Source: JAPWJZ01 sp964575605
GTDB taxonomy: Bacteria > Pseudomonadota > Alphaproteobacteria > Micavibrionales > UBA2020
Assembly (NCBI GenBank): GCA_964575605.1
Contig: CAZNRN010000012.1
Location: 37,129 to 101,128, forward strand
Direction of reading: 5' to 3'
Length of the DNA: 64,000 nt
Both the position numbers and the translations under genes were made by a program. Under the pieces are notes generated by a model. It did no database searches. It worked only from the letters and a program-made list of their open reading frames with translations, and had not been told where the DNA came from. Below are positions 43,179 through 52,759 of the stretch, one piece after another (position 1 is the first letter of the stretch; each line of letters opens with the position of its first letter).

Positions 43179-44117
43179 ATGATGGAACTTATCGGACAGA
43201 AACCTAAAACTCCCGAACAGGGTGCGTTTATCCGCGAAACCGACGCCGCCAGTTTCGAACAGGATGTTTTAGCCGTTTCCATGAAGACCCCCGTGATTGT
43301 CGATTTCTGGGCCCCTTGGTGCGGCCCCTGCAAGCAAATGATGCCAGCGCTGGAAAAAACGGTGAACGAGGCCGCAGGCGCCGTACATCTGGTCAAGGTC
43401 AACGTCGACAAATCGCCCGAGCTTGCCGAAGTTTTCCGTGTGCAAAGCGTGCCGACCGTCTATGCCTTCTTCCAGGGCCAGCCCGTCGACGGTTTCATGG
43501 GCGCCAAGGGCGAGACCGAGATTAAGGCCTTCATCGAAAAACTGAAAAAACTCGCGGGTGCCCCGCCGCAAAAACCGGAAAGCCCCGATGCCGCGAATAT
43601 CGCGAAACTGCTCGAAGACGCGGCGGTTTTCTTCAAGCAGGATAACTTCAACGATGCCATCGCCCTCTACAGCACGGTCTACGACCTCGCGCCCGACAAC
43701 ATGGATGCGCTCGCCGGCATCGGCTGGAGCCTTGTCGGTATGAAAGAGCTCGAGGGTCTGCCGGATATGCTAGAACCGCTGACGGAAGAGCAAAAAAAAC
43801 ATGCTGGAATCAAGGGCCTCGTTTACCTTGCCGCGCTTATTAATGGGGCCGCAGGCCTCGACGCCGGAAACCTGCTGGCGAAGCTCGAAAAGAACCCGAG
43901 AGACCATGCATCGCGCTATGACCTCGCCCGCGCGCAGGCGGCCTCGGGCGATGTCGCCGCTGCGGTTGAATCGCTGATCGAACTCACGCGCCGCGACCGC
44001 GAATGGCAGGATCAAAAAGCGCGCAAGCTTCTGCTGGAACTTTTCGATGCGATGGGCGCCGCCCATCCGCTGACGTCGTCCGGACGGCGCAAGCTGTCCT
44101 CCGTCCTGTTTTCGTGA
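43179..44117 (+). CDS. ybbN: Thioredoxin-like co-chaperone with TPR region (YbbN/CnoX)
   Basis: Protein of 312 residues. Residues 30-130 form a thioredoxin fold with an intact active site FWAPWCGPCKQM. Residues 140-300 are helical TPR-like repeats (AVFFKQDNFNDAIALYSTVY). This is the CnoX/YbbN design, a holdase that protects proteins during oxidative stress. Unlike E. coli CnoX, whose site is SxxC, both Cys are kept. It heads a tight trio with a LON-domain protein and a Trm112-like protein. Confidence 0.92.
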   Translation: MMELIGQKPKTPEQGAFIRETDAASFEQDVLAVSMKTPVIVDFWAPWCGPCKQMMPALEKTVNEAAGAVHLVKVNVDKSPELAEVFRVQSVPTVYAFFQGQPVDGFMGAKGETEIKAFIEKLKKLAGAPPQKPESPDAANIAKLLEDAAVFFKQDNFNDAIALYSTVYDLAPDNMDALAGIGWSLVGMKELEGLPDMLEPLTEEQKKHAGIKGLVYLAALINGAAGLDAGNLLAKLEKNPRDHASRYDLARAQAASGDVAAAVESLIELTRRDREWQDQKARKLLLELFDAMGAAHPLTSSGRRKLSSVLFS

Positions 44118-44124
44118 GGCAAAA

Positions 44125-44775
44125 ATGACCGCCAGCTTCGACATGCGGTTCGAGGACCTTCCGGGTGAAATCCCCATCTTCCCCCTGCCCCGCGTTATTT
44201 TGCTGCCGCGCATCCAGCTGCCGCTGAACATCTTCGAGCCACGCTACCTGTCGATGGTCAGCCACTCGCTGTCTAACGGACGTCTTATCGGCATGATCCA
44301 GCCGCGCCCCGATGGCGACGGCGAAAAGACCTTTAAAACCGGCGGCGCCGGCCGCATCACGTCTTTCGAGGAAACCGAGGACGGCCGCTATTTGATTACC
44401 CTGAAGGGCGTCTGCCGTTTCGATGTCGCCGAAGAACTGCCGATGGCCAACGGCGGCTACCGCCGCGTGAAAGCCAACTGGCAGCCCTATGCCGCCGATT
44501 TTGACACCGATAACGTGACCGACGTCTGCCGTGATACCATGATGGCGACGTTGCGCAGCTACCTCGATAAAATGAACATGTTCTGCGATAAATGGGAAAC
44601 CATCCGCGACATCGGCTGCGAGAAACTGATTTCCACGCTCAGCGTCGTCTGCCCCTTCGAAACCGACGAAAAACAGGCGCTGCTAGAGGCAAAGACGCTG
44701 CCCGAGCGCGCCAAGGTTTTGCAGGCGCTGCTCGAAATCGCCGCCAAGGAAGACCGCACCCCCTCCTGCCATTAA
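44125..44775 (+). CDS. LON N-terminal-domain protein
   Basis: Protein of 216 residues made only of the Lon substrate-binding domain (IPIFPLPRVILLPRIQLPLNIFEPRYL); no ATPase or protease domain. Such proteins are common in alphaproteobacteria next to the thioredoxin/TPR gene. Role unknown, perhaps substrate recognition in proteostasis. It starts 7 bp after the YbbN stop. Confidence 0.92.
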   Translation: MTASFDMRFEDLPGEIPIFPLPRVILLPRIQLPLNIFEPRYLSMVSHSLSNGRLIGMIQPRPDGDGEKTFKTGGAGRITSFEETEDGRYLITLKGVCRFDVAEELPMANGGYRRVKANWQPYAADFDTDNVTDVCRDTMMATLRSYLDKMNMFCDKWETIRDIGCEKLISTLSVVCPFETDEKQALLEAKTLPERAKVLQALLEIAAKEDRTPSCH

Positions 44776-44791
44776 GAAGACGGAGCCTGCA

Positions 44792-44977
44792 ATGCCTGCC
44801 ACGTCAAAACGCGCCGACCCCAAGCTTCTTGAAATCCTTGTCTGCCCGCTGACCAAGGCGCCGCTGGAATATGACGCGGCCAAACAGGAACTGGTCAGCC
44901 GCCAGGCCAAACTGGCCTTCCCCATCCGCGAAGGCATCCCCATCATGCTGGTCGACGAAGCAAGGAAACTTGATTGA
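44792..44977 (+). CDS. Trm112-family small protein
   Basis: Protein of 61 residues with the Trm112 pattern LLEILVCPLTKAPLEYD and FPIREGIPIMLVDEAR. It keeps only one Cys of the usual zinc set, as bacterial YcaR-like members often do. It may be an activator of a methyltransferase or a folding partner. Its stop overlaps the next gene. Confidence 0.93.
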   Translation: MPATSKRADPKLLEILVCPLTKAPLEYDAAKQELVSRQAKLAFPIREGIPIMLVDEARKLD

Positions 44978-45606
44978 TGAAAAAACTGTTTTCGATTTTC
45001 GGGCTGCTGTTCCTGCTTTCTTCGCCCGCTTTCGCCGCCTGCGAAGGCGGCCGCGGCGTGCCGGTCGACCCGCTGTTCAAGGACCTGACCCATGTCGCGC
45101 TCTATGTGCAGGTGCCGGCCGACTATCGCCACGCTTGGGAATGCCACGGCAGCGAAGACGCATGCGCCGTTGATACCTTTTCAAGCAACCCGCCCGGCGT
45201 CCTCAAGGATGAACTGAAGGCGAAATATAAATCCTATCCTGTCTCGCTGCATCCGGATGAACTGACCAAAACCTTCGCCACCCGTCTGCGTGCCGAAGTA
45301 TTGAGCCTCAGCACACCGGGTCAGGGCTGCCGCATTCCCGAGCTGGTGATTTTAGCCGACGACCTCGCCGATAAATTCACCGGCGTACCGGGGGTGCTGA
45401 CGGTGCTGGTGAAACTCGACATCACGGCGGCCAAGCCGCGCGTCGCTGTACTCAGCCAGCGGTTCTTCCGCCCCGACGTGGCCGTCAGCCCGGTATCGGC
45501 GGCGGCGAAGGAAAAAACCGCTGCCATCACCATCGACGGATTCGCGGGCAGCACTTCTGCTGCAGTGCAAAAATTCGCCGAGCAGCTGAAGGTGGAAGCG
45601 CACTAA
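44977..45606 (+). CDS. Periplasmic protein of unknown function
   Basis: Protein of 209 residues with a signal peptide (MKKLFSIFGLLFLLSSPAFA) and four Cys in the mature part (ACEGG, WECHG, DACAV, GQGCR), likely two disulfides. Not recognised. The ATG overlaps the Trm112-like stop (TGATG). Confidence 0.75.
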   Translation: MKKLFSIFGLLFLLSSPAFAACEGGRGVPVDPLFKDLTHVALYVQVPADYRHAWECHGSEDACAVDTFSSNPPGVLKDELKAKYKSYPVSLHPDELTKTFATRLRAEVLSLSTPGQGCRIPELVILADDLADKFTGVPGVLTVLVKLDITAAKPRVAVLSQRFFRPDVAVSPVSAAAKEKTAAITIDGFAGSTSAAVQKFAEQLKVEAH

Positions 45607-45696
45607 GGCCTGCTTGAAAGGCCTAAATACTGCTGGAAAACACCCCCTCTGCTGCTTATATTGGGCGGGACAGGGAAGTAGATTAGGGAAAAAATC

Positions 45697-47238
<1,542 letters not shown>

Positions 47239-47269
47239 TGCTGCGCTGATACCCGCCGATGTCGGCGGC

Positions 47270-47926
47270 GTGCGCGTGAAACCGTCATCACGCGCCAGAC
47301 GCATGAGCCTGCGCGTTGACGCACGCGCGGGCGACGTTGTGCTCACCTGGCCGCTGAAGAGCCGCCTCTCGGTCGAAAAAGCGCTCCGCTTCATCGACCA
47401 GCACCGCGGCTGGATCGCCACACAGCGCAGTAACACCACCGCCCGCAAGCCTTTCGCCGCAGGCAGCATAGTGCCTGTCGCGGGCATTGATTACACCATC
47501 GAACACCGCCCCGGCCGCGGCGCCACGCGCTTCGAGGATGATAAAATCATCGTCCACGGCCAGCCCGAACATATTAACCGCCGCGTCCGCGATTTCCTGA
47601 AGGAAGAGGCGGCGCGGGTGCTGCAACAGCTTTCCAACCACAAAGGCGCGGATATTGATCTGCCGCCGGTTGCCGTGCGCATCCTCGACCCCAAATCGCG
47701 CTGGGGCTCCTGCGGGCCTGACGGCAAAATCATGTATTCCTGGAGGCTGCTGCTGGCGCCGCCTGCGGTCATGGACTATGTCGTGGCGCACGAAGTCGCC
47801 CACCGTGTCCATATGAACCATGGACGCCGCTTCTGGGCGCTCTGCGCCGATCTGGCGGCTGGTGAAGTTAAAATCTGCCGCCAGTGGCTGCGCGCAAATG
47901 CCCGGTTTTTGCAATCCTACGGTTAA
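47270..47926 (+). CDS. DUF45/YgjP-type metallopeptidase
   Basis: Protein of about 218 residues of the M48-like YgjP family with RRMSLRVD near the N-terminus, LDPKSRWGSCGPDG in the middle and the zinc motif VVAHEVAHRVHMNHGRRFW near the C-terminus. The start is uncertain: GTG at 47270 begins after the leuA stop, while a GTG at 47207 with AGG upstream would overlap leuA. I took the conservative one. The substrate is unknown. Confidence 0.85.
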   Translation: MRVKPSSRARRMSLRVDARAGDVVLTWPLKSRLSVEKALRFIDQHRGWIATQRSNTTARKPFAAGSIVPVAGIDYTIEHRPGRGATRFEDDKIIVHGQPEHINRRVRDFLKEEAARVLQQLSNHKGADIDLPPVAVRILDPKSRWGSCGPDGKIMYSWRLLLAPPAVMDYVVAHEVAHRVHMNHGRRFWALCADLAAGEVKICRQWLRANARFLQSYG

Positions 47927-47929
47927 GGT

Positions 47930-47949
47930 AGGGATTCTCCCTTTTTTTC
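47930..47949 (+). terminator. Short terminator-like hairpin after DUF45 gene
   Basis: AGGGA-TTC-TCCCT followed by seven T. The stem is short but the T run is good. Confidence 0.5.
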
Positions 47950-47968
47950 GCTCCGGGATTTCGCCTTG

Positions 47969-48092
47969 CTGTAAAAATTTTTTAACGGCGTTTATATTTC
48001 TTAACAGCGTATAAACATCTGAAATAACATCGTTAAACCTGTTTCCATAATCATGAGAACGATTATTGCTTCGAAAACGCTGTTAAAATTTA
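47969..48092. repeat. Nested inverted repeats and TTAAC(A/G)GCGT copies
   Basis: TTAACGGCGT (47982), TTAACAGCGT (48001) and the inverted ACGCTGTTAA (48077-48086) are variants of one 10-mer. The outer edges CTGTAAAAATTT and AAATTTACAG also pair. The region is AT-rich and lies upstream of the membrane protein gene at 48150. Confidence 0.55.
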
Positions 48093-48149
48093 CAGACACT
48101 GCTATGAATCTAAAGGCACAAAAGCACCACCAACTAGGAGCCCACCTGA

Positions 48150-49253
48150 ATGGGAGCTGTTTCTGGTCCTAAAAAAGAAATGCCCAAACCGACCGGCTGG
48201 CAAGTGCCGGTTGCGATCACAAAGGGCGTCATCCTGGATCCCGGCATCGTCTATACCAGCGCCGACGTCCTTCTCTTTGCAGGCACCAACCCCGTAGGCT
48301 TTGGCGCGATGCTGACCGCGACAGGCATCGCCGCAGGCCTCAAAACCACGGCTGTCATGCAGCCCAGCTTCCTCGACAAGCACCCCAGGTTAAAAGCCTT
48401 CGTCCATGACGACCGCACGCCCTTGCGTGCCGGCGCGGTTGCGCTACTCGTGGTTGCAGGCGCGACCTTTGCGGGCGGCATGATGCTGCCGGCCGCGGCC
48501 TCGCTGCTCTTCGCCATCGCCAACTACCGCCTGGCCGAAAGTATTTCGTCGCATCATAAAGAGGCCGAAGCCAAAAAGGCCGCGAACAGCGACGGCAAGC
48601 CCAAGAACAAGGCCGTGGAATTCGCCAAGGCGCTTTTCACCCGCCCCGACTTTTACCTCAATTCCGGCTTCGCCTGCGCAGGCCTGATGGCGGGGGGCGC
48701 GTCGCTCTTCGTGCTGCCGCTGGTGGCGCTGGCTTTCGGCGTGTCTATCCGCAACGCGCTGAAGGGCAAGCCCGAACATGCCGGCCATCCGAAAATGATC
48801 ACCGGCACGGCAGCAGGCGTCTTCGCCGGTATCGGCCACGCCAACGGCCATGGCCTGATTGCTGCCGCGCATGCGCTGAACGCCATTGTCCTGATGGAAA
48901 TGGAACGCCGCGTGACGCCGGGCGGCTACAAGCAGATTGCCAAGGATATGGCTGAATCAAGCCTGCGCCTTTTGAAGATGAACAAGCTGGCCGATATGAT
49001 CAACAAACCGGCGCCGCAACCCGAGCCGCAGCCGGTGCAGCAGAAACTGCCCTTCGAAGCGCCGCAGGCCGAGGCTCCCAAAGTGGAAGCCCCGAAGGTG
49101 GAGGCACCCAAGCCCGAGCCGAAGCCCGTGGTGACGGAAGCCGAACTGGCCCGCGCCTTCGGCATGAAGGCGACGCACCAGACCGCCGCCAACGAAAACA
49201 AACCGGTCGAGCCGCCCAAGCAGGAACGCGGCCAGCGTCCGCCGACGCCCTAA
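48150..49253 (+). CDS. Membrane protein with Pro/Lys/Glu-rich tail, unknown function
   Basis: Protein of 367 residues. Residues 35-260 contain about six hydrophobic segments (GAVALLVVAGATFAGGMML; LFVLPLVALAFGV). The C-terminal 90 residues are low complexity with repeated EAPKVEAPK units, likely an extended cytoplasmic arm. No family recognised. AGGAG precedes the ATG. It is followed by a strong bidirectional terminator. Confidence 0.7.
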   Translation: MGAVSGPKKEMPKPTGWQVPVAITKGVILDPGIVYTSADVLLFAGTNPVGFGAMLTATGIAAGLKTTAVMQPSFLDKHPRLKAFVHDDRTPLRAGAVALLVVAGATFAGGMMLPAAASLLFAIANYRLAESISSHHKEAEAKKAANSDGKPKNKAVEFAKALFTRPDFYLNSGFACAGLMAGGASLFVLPLVALAFGVSIRNALKGKPEHAGHPKMITGTAAGVFAGIGHANGHGLIAAAHALNAIVLMEMERRVTPGGYKQIAKDMAESSLRLLKMNKLADMINKPAPQPEPQPVQQKLPFEAPQAEAPKVEAPKVEAPKPEPKPVVTEAELARAFGMKATHQTAANENKPVEPPKQERGQRPPTP

Positions 49254-49266
49254 AGAAACCAGACAC

Positions 49267-49297
49267 AAAAAACCCCGGCTGGAAGGCCGGGGTTTTT
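49267..49297. terminator. Bidirectional terminator
   Basis: AACCCCGGC / GCCGGGGTT stem with a 6 nt loop, flanked by A run on the left and T run on the right, so it can serve both convergent genes (48150 and 49315). Confidence 0.9.
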
Positions 49298-49314
49298 CAT
49301 GACCTGATGCGGCC

Positions 49315-49596
49315 TTATTCGTAGCGCACCGTGGAGCCCTTGAAGATGCCCTTGCAGACGATGCCGTCGACCTTCTGGCCCTTGTCGTTCACGGCGGAAA
49401 ACTTGGTGCGGTAAAGGTCGCCCTTGCCGCAGCCGAACAGCGAGCGTTCGTCCTTGATCGTCACGTCATGCAGCGTGGTGGTCTTTTCGACGGTCGCCTT
49501 CGCGCCTTCTGCGTCGCGGTAGGGGAAGGCCGCCGCGCCCGTCAGCGCGATGCTGGCGACCAGGAAAGCCGCATTCAGTTTGCCGGATTTGGACAT
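49315..49596 (-). CDS. Small secreted protein of unknown function
   Basis: Protein of 93 residues with a signal peptide (MSKSGKLNAAFLVASIALTG) and one Cys pair (SLFGCGKGD and GIVCKGIF). Not recognised. The ATG at 49596 is set by CAAGGAGA just upstream; the longer frame to 49638 lacks a ribosome site. Confidence 0.75.
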   Translation of the reverse strand: MSKSGKLNAAFLVASIALTGAAAFPYRDAEGAKATVEKTTTLHDVTIKDERSLFGCGKGDLYRTKFSAVNDKGQKVDGIVCKGIFKGSTVRYE

Positions 49597-49760
49597 CTTG
49601 TCTCCTTGTAATGGTTGTGAATGACGAGAGTTGAGCATGCAAAATGTGTCCGCGGTGAAAAATCTGCAACGCCGTTGAAAAGCTTAAATCTTGTCAGCAA
49701 CTTAAGATGAGATACATGGTTTTCATATCACGCCAGAACGCTGCGCCAAAACGCGCAAAC

Positions 49761-49787
49761 AAAAACCCCCGGCATTTCTGCCGGGGG
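49761..49787 (-). terminator. Terminator of rpsA
   Basis: On the minus strand CCCCCGGCA-GAAA-TGCCGGGGG followed by TTTTTG, directly after the rpsA stop. Confidence 0.93.
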
Positions 49788-49807
49788 CGTTTGTGCGAAA
49801 GGGAAGA

Positions 49808-51595
49808 TTACTCTTCGTCTTTCTTGGCTTTTTTGGCTTTCTTGGGGGCTTCTTCAGAAGCGTCGGCTTTAGCGCCTTTCTTCTGCAGGGCTGCGCCCAG
49901 GATGTCGCCCAGCGATGCGCCCGAGTCGGACGAACCGTATTCGGCCATCGCCTGCTTGTCCTCGTCGATCTCGCGTTGCTTGATCGAGAGTTCGAGCTTG
50001 CGGCTCGAGCGTTCAACGCGCAGCACTTTCGCGTCGACTTTTTCGCCGACGGCGAAGCGGTCAGGGCGCTGCTCGGAACGTTCGCGGGAGAGGTCGCCTT
50101 TCTTGATGAAGCCCGTGAGCTTGTCGTTCACGGTAACTTCGATGCCGCCCGGCGTGATCGCTTTCACGGTGCAGGTGACAACGGCGCCTTTGGCAACGCC
50201 ACCCATTTCTTCTTCGAACGGGTCGCCATCCAGCTGCTTGATGCCCAGCGAGACGCGCTCTTTCTCGGGATCGATCTCGAGGACTTTCACCTTCACGGTG
50301 TCGCCCTTCTTGAAGTTCTTGATCGCTTCCTCTGCGGTGTCTTTCCAGGACAGGTCCGACATGTGCACCATGCCGTCGATCTGGTCGCCGATGCCGACGA
50401 ACAGGCCGAATTCGGTCACGTTGCGGATTTCGCCTTCCAGCACGTCGCCCGGCTTGTGGGCCGTCGCGAACTTGCTCCAGGGGTTCTCCATGCACTGCTT
50501 CAGGCCGAGGCTGATGCGGCGCTTGGTGAGGTCGACGTCGAGGACCTGCACTTCCACTTCCTGGCTGGTCGAGACGATTTTGCCGGGGTGGATGTTTTTC
50601 TTGGTCCAGGACATTTCCGAGACGTGGACAAGGCCTTCGATGCCTTCGCCCAGTTCGACGAATGCGCCGTAGTCGGCGATGTTCGTGACGCGGCCGGTGT
50701 AACGCTGGCCGATCTTGAACTTGCCTTCGACGCCCTGCCAGGGATCGCCCTCGAGCTGTTTCATGCCGAGGCTGATACGCTGCGATTCTTCGTTGAAGCG
50801 GATGATCTTCACGTTGACCGTCTGGCCGACCGAGAGGACTTCCGAGGGATGGTTGATGCGCTTCCACGAGATATCGGTCACGTGCAGCAGGCCGTCAACG
50901 CCGCCGAGGTCGATGAACGCACCGTAATCGGTGATGTTCTTGACCACGCCTTGCAGTTCCTGGCCTTCTTTCAGGTTCGAAACCAGCTCGGAACGTGCTT
51001 CCGCGCGGCTCTCTTCGAGCACTGCGCGGCGCGAGACGACGATGTTGCCGCGCTGCCTGTCCATTTTCAGGATCAGGAAGGGCTGCGGGGTGCCGAACAG
51101 CGGGCTGATGTCGCGCACGGGGCGGATATCAACCTGGGAGCCCGGGAGGAACGCAACTGCGCCCGACAGGTCGACCGTGAAGCCGCCCTTGACGCGGCCG
51201 AAGATGGTGCCGGTGACGCGTTCGTTCGCCTTGTGTTGTTTTTCGAGGACGATCCACGATTCTTCGCGGCGCGCTTTTTCGCGGGACAGGACGGCTTCGC
51301 CTTCCTTGTTCTCCATGCGCTCGACATAGACCTCGACCTTGTCGCCCATCTTGATTTCGGCTTTCGCGCCTTGCGCGCCGAATTCACGGAGGGGGATGCG
51401 GCCTTCGGATTTCAGGCCGACGTCCAGCGTGACGAATTCGCCGTCTACGCCGACAACGGTACCTTCGACGACGGAGCCTTCGAAGGACTTGACGCCCTTG
51501 AAGCTTTCATCGAGGAGGGATTTGAACGAGAAGTTTTCGCCCGTAACGTCCTTCACGGACATCTCGGGAATTGGTTTGGCTGCTACTTTTGCCAT
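49808..51595 (-). CDS. rpsA: Ribosomal protein S1
   Basis: Protein of 595 residues with six S1 RNA-binding repeats (for example VVKNITDYGAFIDLGGVDG; VTNIADYGAFVELGEGIEG; IRNVTEFGLFVGIGDQIDG). It binds mRNA and helps start translation. The ATG at 51595 (MAKVAAKPIPEM) is chosen; a longer frame to 51649 adds only leader sequence. It ends in a charged Lys/Glu tail. It is downstream of cmk on the same strand, the usual order, but has its own promoter candidate. Confidence 0.97.
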   Translation of the reverse strand: MAKVAAKPIPEMSVKDVTGENFSFKSLLDESFKGVKSFEGSVVEGTVVGVDGEFVTLDVGLKSEGRIPLREFGAQGAKAEIKMGDKVEVYVERMENKEGEAVLSREKARREESWIVLEKQHKANERVTGTIFGRVKGGFTVDLSGAVAFLPGSQVDIRPVRDISPLFGTPQPFLILKMDRQRGNIVVSRRAVLEESRAEARSELVSNLKEGQELQGVVKNITDYGAFIDLGGVDGLLHVTDISWKRINHPSEVLSVGQTVNVKIIRFNEESQRISLGMKQLEGDPWQGVEGKFKIGQRYTGRVTNIADYGAFVELGEGIEGLVHVSEMSWTKKNIHPGKIVSTSQEVEVQVLDVDLTKRRISLGLKQCMENPWSKFATAHKPGDVLEGEIRNVTEFGLFVGIGDQIDGMVHMSDLSWKDTAEEAIKNFKKGDTVKVKVLEIDPEKERVSLGIKQLDGDPFEEEMGGVAKGAVVTCTVKAITPGGIEVTVNDKLTGFIKKGDLSRERSEQRPDRFAVGEKVDAKVLRVERSSRKLELSIKQREIDEDKQAMAEYGSSDSGASLGDILGAALQKKGAKADASEEAPKKAKKAKKDEE

Positions 51596-51674
51596 GATTG
51601 TAGTACTCACTTTCAGGTGAAATCCGGCCAAGGGGCTGCCATGCGGCACCCGGGCCCATTTAGCCGGTCAGGTC

Positions 51675-51703
51675 TAAATAGGGTTTTACCCCCCCGGAGT
51701 CAA
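51675..51703 (-). promoter_or_regulatory. Promoter of rpsA
   Basis: On the minus strand TTGACT (51703-51698), 17 bp, TATTTA (51680-51675), giving a leader of about 75 nt. Its -35 overlaps a CCCCC/GGGGG hairpin after cmk. Confidence 0.65.
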
Positions 51704-51744
51704 TGAAAATGGGGGTTTATAGGGCGTTTTAGCCTTGAAAGGGC

Positions 51745-52530
51745 TTATTTCGCCCGCATTTCGGGTTTTTTGAGCGGGTTGCCGGCCTTCAGCGACAGGT
51801 TGTCGTTGGTTTCCGACAGGAATTTGGCGCGGATAACCCCGATGCCTTCTTCCAGCGTCTGGGCTGCGTTCAGGCGGGTAGTATCGAGGATATAGGCGTC
51901 GTCGGCCGCTTTCATGGGGGCGACAGAACGGGTTTCGTCGCGCAGGTCGCGGGCCTTCAGGTCGGCCAGCACGGCGTCATAGGTCACGGCGTTATGGGTG
52001 CCCTGCAGCTCCAGGAAACGGCGGCGGGCGCGTTCCTCGACCGATGCCGTAATGAAGAACTTGATGTCAGCTTCGGGGCAGACGACGGTGCCGATATCGC
52101 GGCCGTCCACAACGGCGCCGCCCACGCTGCCGGGCGGGTTTTTGCAGAATTCACGTTGGTATTCCAGCAGTGCCGCGCGCACCTCGGGGATGGCTGCGAC
52201 TTTGGACGCCGCCGCCGCCACTTCGGGCGTGCGCAGCGCAGGCGATGCCAGCAGCTCGGGCGTCAGGTTACGCTGGATGATGTCGAGCGCGGGCTGTACT
52301 TCGCTGTATTTCGAGGGGTCTGCGCCGATCTCCAGTGCCGCCATGGCGACCGCGCGGTAGAGCGCGCCGGTGTCGAGATAGGCGTAACCAAGGCGTTCGG
52401 CCATTTTCTTGGCAAAGGTGCCCTTGCCGGATGCGGCGGGGCCGTCGACTGCGATAACCACTTTTTTATCGAGCGCGGAGGGTTCCTGTGACGGTACGAA
52501 GTCCGACTTGCGGAAGTTGACAATAGACAT
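51745..52530 (-). CDS. cmk: Cytidylate kinase
   Basis: Protein of 261 residues that phosphorylates CMP and dCMP. P-loop VDGPAASGKGTFAKKMAERLG near residue 30, then YLDTGALYRAVA and the Cmk-specific GRDIGTVVCPEA; the late AYILDTTRLN fits. The first 22 and last 30 residues are extra compared with the E. coli enzyme. It lies between aroA and rpsA. Its promoter overlaps the TTAA array at 52560-52596. Confidence 0.95.
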   Translation of the reverse strand: MSIVNFRKSDFVPSQEPSALDKKVVIAVDGPAASGKGTFAKKMAERLGYAYLDTGALYRAVAMAALEIGADPSKYSEVQPALDIIQRNLTPELLASPALRTPEVAAAASKVAAIPEVRAALLEYQREFCKNPPGSVGGAVVDGRDIGTVVCPEADIKFFITASVEERARRRFLELQGTHNAVTYDAVLADLKARDLRDETRSVAPMKAADDAYILDTTRLNAAQTLEEGIGVIRAKFLSETNDNLSLKAGNPLKKPEMRAK

Positions 52531-52559
52531 GGTATTTCCCCCTAACCGGCTGGAATCCG

Positions 52560-52596
52560 TTAATATTCCATTAAGGATATATTAACATAATGTTAA
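52560..52596. promoter_or_regulatory. Array of four TTAA half-sites at exact 11 bp period (CtrA-like)
   Basis: TTAA begins at 52560, 52571, 52582 and 52593; the three spacers are each exactly 7 bp (TATTCCA, GGATATA, CATAATG). TTAA-N7-TTAA is the known CtrA recognition pattern in alphaproteobacteria. The last two copies form the palindrome TTAACAT-A-ATGTTAA. The array covers the cmk promoter from the spacer to about +10. Confidence 0.75.
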
Positions 52597-52607
52597 AAAT
52601 GTTTCAA
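52579..52607 (-). promoter_or_regulatory. Promoter of cmk
   Basis: On the minus strand TTGAAA (52607-52602), 17 bp spacer, TAATAT (52584-52579). The start would be near 52572, leaving a leader of about 40 nt. Confidence 0.65.
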
Positions 52608-52759
52608 GAACGCAGACTTTTAGCACGAAAAAGGCGGGTTTTTCAAGCCGTTATCGCCTGCGAAATAAACCGGAAAAATCAGGTGGAAAGTTAAGACTCC
52701 GCCCGAAGTCTATGAAAAATATCGACTCGGGGTTTCTACGCTTTAATAGGGCAGGCGGA

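Noticed and set aside
49793..51706. 637-residue ORF opposite rpsA
   Set aside because: It lies over six clear S1 repeats on the other strand and crosses the rpsA terminator.
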